Positions 47,401-56,400 of a stretch of 64,000 nt of DNA are shown here, one piece after another. Numbering within the stretch: the stretch's first letter is position 1; each line of letters begins with the position of its first letter. Source of the stretch: Atriophallophorus winterbourni (Eukaryota; Platyhelminthes; Trematoda; Plagiorchiida; Microphallidae); contig JACCGJ010014956.1 of the NCBI GenBank assembly GCA_013407085.1, forward strand, positions 1 through 64,000, given 5' to 3'. The notes beneath the pieces were generated by a model. It was given only the letters and a program-made list of their open reading frames with translations. It did no database searches and had not been told where the DNA came from. The position numbers and the translations under genes are program-made.

Positions 47401-50400
47401 TCTTTTGTCCCAGTATGTTCATCCTAGCCGTACTGCGATAGTTGTTCCCTTAGCGATCACGTATATCCCCCGGTGTGTAACGCATCCGTCTGGCAACCGT
47501 GCGGAACATCACGTTCGGTGACCGAGATGATTAATGCGCGCGAAGCATCGTTCCCAGCACGACTTGGTGTTGGCAATTCGCACTTGACGCCGATACAGGT
47601 GCCCGGGTTGCAGTGAATGCATGCGAAAATCCACAACAAAATCACAAAAACGAGCAACGTCCTTCATGATGCACAGCTCAGGAGGCGTCAAGCACGAGAT
47701 GCATGTTCGTGTGTGTTTTTCGAACAGGCTTGTTCAACAAAAACGTGAAAATAACGTGTACAATAACCCGAATGGAAGATGATCAGTCATTGGGATTATT
47801 CCCCCGTAGTCAGTACGTTCAAATGTTTTGAGTGGCTGTAATTCTGTCATCAGTTACAGAAGTTATGCCAGCAAAAATTGAACGAAAGCATCAATGTAGC
47901 ACATTTGAACACATGTATGAGTCGATCTTGGACTTTTGTACGCCACTTCTTTACGTTCTGCCCCAGTGCTACACCAGAATTGTGTCAATTTTACATCCAA
48001 TCTTCCTGTGTCTTTGAACGGTTTTAGGCTCGCTACCCTGTAGTGCCTACTTGTGGACTGCAAACATCACAAGCAAATTATTATCTGCATAGGTTTGTCT
48101 TTAAAGGCTTCGACCTTCTATGAAGCAATATGGGTCATTGAGATTCACTAAGGTGGCTGTGCTAAGAACAAAATTCGATCGTCCCACGCATCGGCGACCG
48201 ATCTATTTTCTTTAGCCTTAGAGTAAAGCAGATTTTGTTCGAATATCAGAAAGAAAGCTGCTTAATTTGTCGAACCACGAGACATGCAATGTTGTACCAT
48301 GTACGGTTAGATCATAGTCATTTCGTGAAAGGTTCTCAGAAGTCGAATCATGCTATCGTGAGAAGATTGATTTACGATAACAATCTATTCTACAGCGAGT
48401 GATTCCTAGTCTGTTGTTGTACGCATCCTTGGCTTGCTTACTCCGGAAAAGCATAGGGCTGCAACGAACCCACACCAACGGATACCCGTTTGGTAAAATT
48501 TCCTCAATTTATCAGCCTCGTTTCGCTTTTCATGGATCTTGCTAAACACTGCTTAGGTCTTCGTACTTTTCTTTTACATTTTGTGATCAATTTTGGTGTT
48601 TGTCGGGTGACATATTCACTTAGTTTGCTGACCGAGTGTGGCCGTTTGATCTTGATCTCACGACTGAGACGATTGTTTGTTCAATGTTTGAAATATTTTT
48701 CATACAACTGATGTAGTTGTTACTTTCATGCCTGGGAATTACAAAGTGGGACTCGTTTAACATTGGTGTTTAAAATGTGAATCCTTCTTGGCTTAAAAAG
48801 AACCTTGGAGCTCCAGATGGGTTGCAACGCGAGCATACTTTCGCTGATACGGTTTCATACGGCTTTGTCCGCCCCCACCCAACTTTGTTAGAAATGCCTT
48901 CTAGATAGACAAAACTTTCGGCTTCCACCGGGTCTTGACCCAGTAGTTGCGATGTTTGTTCTGTTGGGTTGTTCAGCCTCATCATCCCTTGAATTTCAAA
49001 CCAGTCTTTTCTGCATCCTGTTCAATCTGGACACGTTTAGCCTGTGCACAACGTTGTGTGTGAGAAAAGGCAGACCGTTCGGATGATCCAAGCCATCCGG
49101 GCGTTTGTCGGAAGTTCGCACGTAGCTGCAATCACCTCCCATGTGCTGTTTCCTTCAAATTGAGATATGAATTATTGGGCTTCTCCGTTGAAACTTTGCT
49201 CTGTACTGGCTAGCATGTTGCTTGCGTTCCCTGCTTGTTTTACAATTACAACTTGTGTTATCAAGTCCCCAGTATTACTTAAGCCTCTCGGGGTGTGCAT
49301 AAACTCACAATGATTCGTTAGTTTATTAAAAACTATGTCCACTCGAAGGGTAATCACAAGCATGGCGACCCGAATGCTAACACTACAATCAAGCAATATG
49401 TACCAATCGGATCTGAATCGAAAAATACACCTCGGGGAGGGGGACGCAAAATAATAAAAGTTGCCTATTCATGAAATGCGAGGCGTCAAGTATCAGCTGA
49501 GTCGGTTGGATTGCTATCTGAAATAGCTGATCGTTCATTGCGATCTTATTGAATGAATGGTTTTACCAAAAGGATGGTTTACGGATTCTTTGTTTGCGAA
49601 AGGTAGTCATTCAGAGTAATGAATTAGAGTTCTTACGAATTAAGTGAGCTGAATACTGCTCGTTACTATGAGTAAGTTATCTACGAACACAATAAACTGT
49701 TAACAATCACGTAGCGCAAATCTCATCAATAAAATTTTGGGAAACCTTTGGCAATGAGCAATGATACATACAAACTGTTATTATGATAATGAGTTTCATT
49801 CTGGCCCCATAATTAAGCTCTTAATGTAAAGACGGGCACAATCGGTTTACCTGGAAGGACCATACCAAGTCGCAAGCATTTCTGGTAACGGCATCGTTGA
49901 CAATGTGTTCGGGTATCTTTGTTGATCTCGCATATACCAGCCTTGGTGCACGTATACTTTGTGAAATTTTCGCCTTTGGAACTACGAATGAAAAATTTCT
50001 GAAAGGAGAACGAAAAACAGCTATTAAACATGTAACGGAATCGCTGATTTTAAGACTTTGGCTTGTGAACGTTTTAAAGACCGTAGTTGAATTATTCATC
50101 TTTGTATCGCTCACAGCTACATCCATCAAAAGGTTTTCGATATTTTGTCGTTATTTGATGGAGCCCGTAAAGATTCTGTTCAGTGAGTGTCGGGGTTTGT
50201 ATTCAAAAACATTACTTATTTGCCCGCGTTCCAATCTCCCCCTCGAGTCCTCATCATGCCACAAACTCATGTCCCTCACATATATCATTTGGAATCCTCC
50301 CCTTACATGCACCCAAGCAATGGCCGCACTTTCGTCGCGCATTTGATATGATGTGTCTTCTCGAGGGGAGGGGGTGCGCGTGACTGATTGGCCTTGTCCG

Positions 50401-53400
50401 CGAATCGGGACTGAACCACGGACGTGCGCCGCATTATCTCGATTCGTCTGTGAAAATCGTTTCGAATGTGCGTGTGCGCGTGCGTGCGTGCGTGTTTGTT
50501 GCACACCTGATTGGTCACACCCAATAGCACCAATTCGGTCGAACAATTTCTGCTAGCCGGTCACATGACAACGCATCCAATCGATGCCAAGCTTATCGGT
50601 TGAACCAAAAGCGACGGTTTGTGATAATTCAAAGAATCTGCGTGTGCTGGTGTGTCAAGCGTGAAAATGTGGACCAAATTTTAGGAGTAAAGATTATTTA
50701 AAAAATCGAAACAGGAGCCTAAGGATCTGAATCCTTGGATCTAACCTAGTGGCACATAATAACTTATGAATTGATTTCCGGGCATTAGAAAACTCAATTA
50801 GATTTCTGATACGCTGCGTAGTTCGTGTGATGATTTAAATTTGGTGGTACAATCGCTACGGTTATTTTGTGCACATTCCAAATATTTTCACAAATTACAT
50901 TTGACATTGTAATGTGTTGCTCACATCCCCGAAATTACACTCCACTACCGGTTTCTGGCTGTTTGCCGTCATCAATTGTAGACAGTAAAATTAGGTTCAG
51001 TGAGCCTTGAAACAGTGGATAAGTGGTAAACAAAGTTATACAGGAATGCCACTGTTACATAGGGTTCGTACAACGAGTCCCCGATGTTCACACACAAAAT
51101 CACAAAGTGATTCTTGGTCAAGCACTCATTTAACATTGTTTCGTCAAATCGCGATTGTTTGCTAAAATATTATAATGTCATATTACATTCGGTGAATAGT
51201 ATGCATAAAATTGCTGCTACGACCATGAAAGAAACATCGCAATTGGAAGTGTGAAGCCATATGAGAATGCTGCATCTCCCTTCGTGATACTTTCTACGGT
51301 AAACGGAGACACATCGGACGCCTTTTGAATGCTTCTAAAGTTTTCAGCTACCTTCATTCACTGGATGAAAGCCATTGAGACTTTATCCGTTCGCTATCTT
51401 CGTCCCCAGGCATGACGAAGAGCAGAGCATGCTCACGCTATTACGACAGCGCCGCCTGCGGTGGCTTGGTCATGTCTACAGAATGGAAAATGTTCGTATT
51501 CCGAAAGAGCTACTCTATGGTGAGTTGCAATCAGGAAGTCGATTATTTGGCAGACCGCACCTGTGGTACAAAGCCGTTTGCAAAAGAGATATGAAATCTC
51601 TTGGCATTGACCCTGCGAGTTGGGAAGAACTTGCTCTTGACCGCTCACATTGGAAGCATTGTGTAAAGCGTCGTCTACAAGCTGGGGAGGAGCAGATACA
51701 GCTCTTGGCTAATGAACGCAGAATACGCTGCCGGCGTGCAACTGATGCCCTACAACCGAGTTCTGACCATCGTTACAAGCGCTGCGGGAGAGATTGTTCT
51801 TCCCGAATCGGACTGTTTAGTCATTCAAAAAGCTGTAGAACATGAAAATTCATGCGATTGTGATGTTCATCCATGGTCAACATCGACCAACAACATCTTC
51901 GTCCCACGCTGGAAACCGACCCTTGGTAACCAGCAGTTTACTGTTTGGAAGCTGGAAGAAACTTAACTTGCGAAACGTGGGTGTTGAAGGTTCATGAACT
52001 TAAATCTGGCCATGCGCACATGCAACCATTAATAAATCTGTCTGGGGCCCTATTTGCGCTCCAGCAACTATTTGATCATTAAATTTCCGAACGGAAATTT
52101 CATAACTTCAATCGCCGTTTATTATCTCACACTACGCAACATACAATTCGTATGGATTATTCATTGTTGACCTTTCTACAGTCAACTCTCAATAATCCTA
52201 TTACCAGACGTATGGTCAGGGTGCATTTGATTTGCAAGTCATACTGTGTATGACATAGATAGGCCGCGGACAGTTACACTTTCCAATACCGTCGTTCGCT
52301 CTTTTCGGGAAACGTGCTAAGCCAGATGAGAAACGGACAGTCTCAATTGTCAGAAAAATACCTGCAACAATTTATACCCCTGTCCAGTGAGCAAAAGTAC
52401 ATCATCACTTTATCACTTTGAGCTCAGGAAACCGGAGACACACTTTCTGTCTCGATAGACAGACACTCGTGTTTCATTGCTGCGAGAACCATCTAATAGC
52501 TAACAACATCCTAAAGAGGTATTCATCATTTGAGGCTTAGGTTCGGGTCGTAGTTTACTGGGTTTTTTATTACGTTATAAATCGTTACCAATCTGTGCAA
52601 TACCAGATTATGGAGGCTTATTGAAGCTAATCTTTCTGTCTCCCACAGATGACAGTTAACAAGCCCGTAACCTATTGTTGAGTTCAACTGCGAGGAACAT
52701 GATACCTTGCTGTAGAAGAGATTTGGAAATAGGGTTTATTCATGTTGCTGTCCGGCATGAGCTTGTGTTTGGTGTAAAAATGTGGGTTTTCTTAGTTGCT
52801 AGTGTAGACTAGAATGGATACGCTGAATTAGAATAAAGCTAACCCTATTGAATTAGAAACCTCAATTTGCATGAATAATTTACTTTAAATAAGGTATCGA
52901 AACATGCCAGCCTAAACGTATAGATTGGAGGCGTGCTCATCGCAGATTGTGTTATATCTGTGGTTTGCGACTGCTGTATCGAGTTACGTCCCTAACTTCA
53001 AACGCTGTCCAACCCATTAACATCCTCATTCATAGATTCAAGCCTGGTCTTCACTTGACTGCCATGTACGGACGTGTTTAGGGTCGAGGACAAGTTTTGT
53101 GGGCGATGAGTCTGTTTTTCGAAGGAAGTGGCCAAACCACTACCGTCTTTATCGGGTAACAACGGCATTGTGCTACATGGCAACCGAATGGCACCGTTAG
53201 ATACCCGGTCATTATATCGGACGCCAAAGATGATCCTAAGAGACCAATGGCCGAACACCTCCGAAGATCGTATATCCTCTGACCTCAGTGGTCACGTTTT
53301 GCATCTATAAAGCAGTACGGGATGGATCGATGCTCGATAAAAACGGATCCCATGTTTGTGCCGAAAGAATAACGACATCATCAGCGTAGTCGATTTCACA

Positions 53401-56400
53401 GATCCCCCCAAACTTGGACATCTTGCTTGTCTGATAATGCCTGATGCATAACACATTCGACGACATATTTTGAACCGAACTGGCGAATACGGACATGCAT
53501 GCCTAGCCCCTGTGTGCAAATTAAATTCACAAGATTCTTCACAGTAGACGCAAATCTGAGCCCCAGTAGAATGTTATTAGGCTTTGATCAAGCTACCGAG
53601 CTTCAAGGGATGTCCCATTCTCGATCATTTTAGGATTTTGTGTGTGAACGCAACGCGATTATCTACACATAAGGCCATTCTCCAGTAGCTTAGCAACAGA
53701 CAACTCCCCACCATTGTGTGCTGATGTGCTTTGTGTGTTCCATTTTTCGTTGAAACCAGCCCACTCTACCCTGGATTACTTTCCCGCAAATTACTGGCAT
53801 CAATAGTTGCTTAACTGGAAAAGATAAAAAAGGTTTTGTTTGTTTATACAAATTTTAATCGAATAAGATTAATCTCCATAATTTTCACAGTCACCGAGTT
53901 CATACCGGCTCACTAATTAGGATCGAATGTTTCTCGCCCTTATACTCACTTTAGAAGTACTTCACCTTTCCATCATTGTTCTACTTGCATGACGGATCGG
54001 ATTTGACGCCTTCGTTAATCAGCAAACAAAGCAAACGCTTTTTCTCGATTACATTGATGAAATGCATATTTTGTTCACACGTTCATATCGCGAACAGATG
54101 AGTAAGCCATTCGGGTAAACGATCACTTTGTAGGCGAGTTTTTACGTATCCGTGCGTTTTGGCGTAAACCGCCACCCCTTATTGGCTGTTCGCGTGGTTG
54201 CATTTATTCGTTGCACCAATCAGCAGCGCGAAAGATAAACGCGACGCGTTCGTTGTCGCGGCATGAGCGCAAAACCCGATAGAGGTAGATAAGACGATGT
54301 TACGCGCGAGGAAAGGTAGGCGGTAGAGCTAGAAATGTAATGTCTAGTTCACTGCTTCGCTCGCCAATGGATTCGCTTGGTTCCAGCCATGATGATATAT
54401 GACCGTGAATAAATCGATATTTTAGCGCTATTTTAACAGCCACGTTAACCAATGATCGAACAAAGAATATGATCCGCCATTGAAATTAAATTTTTGCCAG
54501 TTCGGTTGCCCGAATGTTACACGGCAATGATTTTCCTAGATAAGATGGAAAATATTGATTGTAGAACGTATTTTTGAATCGACAAAAATTAAAATCAATT
54601 CAACTACCTCGCGGAAATCATTTCTGTTATTAACAACCTCCGTGTAATTACCAATGATAATAAACACAGTCGGTTGTTGGTCACTTTCTAGACTTCATGC
54701 TTAGATTTTTATCGACAAAACTTGTTTAAATGGCCAGAAATATAGATCCATTTCGTAGAACGCTCGCGTACAATTTAACGAAGATTTATTAAGTCAAAGG
54801 TTATGATGCGTGGCAGTGAAAGCCTCAAGGAAGCTGTCATGCTGATGTCGCTCTACTCGTTCACGAAACTTGTTTGAATGCATGTTCCATTCGAGGTGTA
54901 GGCACCTCATCCAAGTGTATCTATGACTAATCTTCTATAGGTTGGGTGGCTTTTTAGGCCGCACCCTTCCCCATATCATGGTTCTATGGCACTTAATCTA
55001 CCTGAACTTGCTCGCGGTGTAATGCTGTCTATGATGATGATGGCGATGAATCAGCGGTGTTATTTTAAGCATGGTATTGCAATGAGCTAGGTGTCAATAT
55101 CAACTAAACTTTTTGGGAAATTTTCTGTTCAAAATGCCGCTATCGGTCATTAATTTCCTTATCAGGCCGAACAATATCTTACGAGCTGTGGGTAGGATGT
55201 GTAAGATGCTAGAGAGGAACAATTTGTACTCAGTTACCACGTGGAATTACAGATTAGCATACTTTGGTGAGTGTGGGACCACGATGTTGTCCGAAGCCCA
55301 CAAAGTCTCCTTGAGTAGTACTCGCCTCATCAACACCCCATGTTTTTGATTTGACGATTTATTAAATTTGTGTCGGATCGATCATAATTGTGCATTTGCC
55401 GTGAAGCCTATTCAATAATGATGCCCCGACTGACAATCGAATGCATGGAGATTGCCGCATGCTATTAATAGTGCAATATGTGCCGTTAAAGATGACAATG
55501 TGCTCTCAGCTATGAGTGACGAATAGCACAGAAGATTTTGTTAGCTAAAACAGAGAAAAGAATGAAATAATGCCGATCACAAACACCTGACGGCTCCATC
55601 GTTTTGAACGAATTATTCTAGTGAACATAACTTCGTTTGCAGCGAATTAAACTTTGCTATGACGAATGCAAACACACCAACAATGTAAGCTTCACGTGCT
55701 TACAAAATTCAGCTTTGTATGCATAAATTGTAATCCGAAAAACGGATTCTGAGTAGAGCGTTAAGATTTACAGGTAAGAAGTTGCTCACATGAACTGTAC
55801 TTGTCTTCAAAGTGATGTGTTGCTCACATACCCCTAAATTACACTCCACTACCGGTTTCTGCCTGTTTGCCGTCATCAGGTGGAGACAGTAAGATTAGGT
55901 TCAGTGAGCCTTGAAACAGTGGATAAATGGTAAACATGTGTATACTTGAATGCCACTGTTGCATAGGATTCGTACAACGAACCACGATGTTCGACCTTGC
56001 AGCTAGTTACCATCAATCGTTCAGGTTAAAAGACATTATCCCTGCGCAATAGGTGTGCGTATATCCCATAACGGTGTGTGTGTGTGTGTGACAACCATAT
56101 AAACGACCTAACACGCACTTCCGTCAGTCGTTTGCTCACACTCATCTGCGCCAAATTTGGAGCACAATCAGTATCCAAGCTCAACGTCCATCGACCAAAC
56201 ACTGTTTTCCGGCTCACATATCCTGGGTTCATGGCTCAAATGGCTTACTCCCATGCGTGTGAATAGCATAGAGTAGATCAACGACAACATCAGCAGGAGA
56301 ACCATGTGTTTTGCATCACGTTTGTTCCCGAAAGGTGAATCTTGTCCACAGTCGATGCACACAGTTGAACGTGATTAGAAGCGCTTGTAACTTGGTTTGA

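Noticed and set aside
50151..50546. Minus-strand 131-codon frame rich in His/Arg
   Set aside because: It comes from the CpG/GTGC-rich block. It is not in phase with receptor exon 2 and has no features.
56078..56100. Possible regulatory (TG)n
   Set aside because: A simple dinucleotide run with no further evidence of function.
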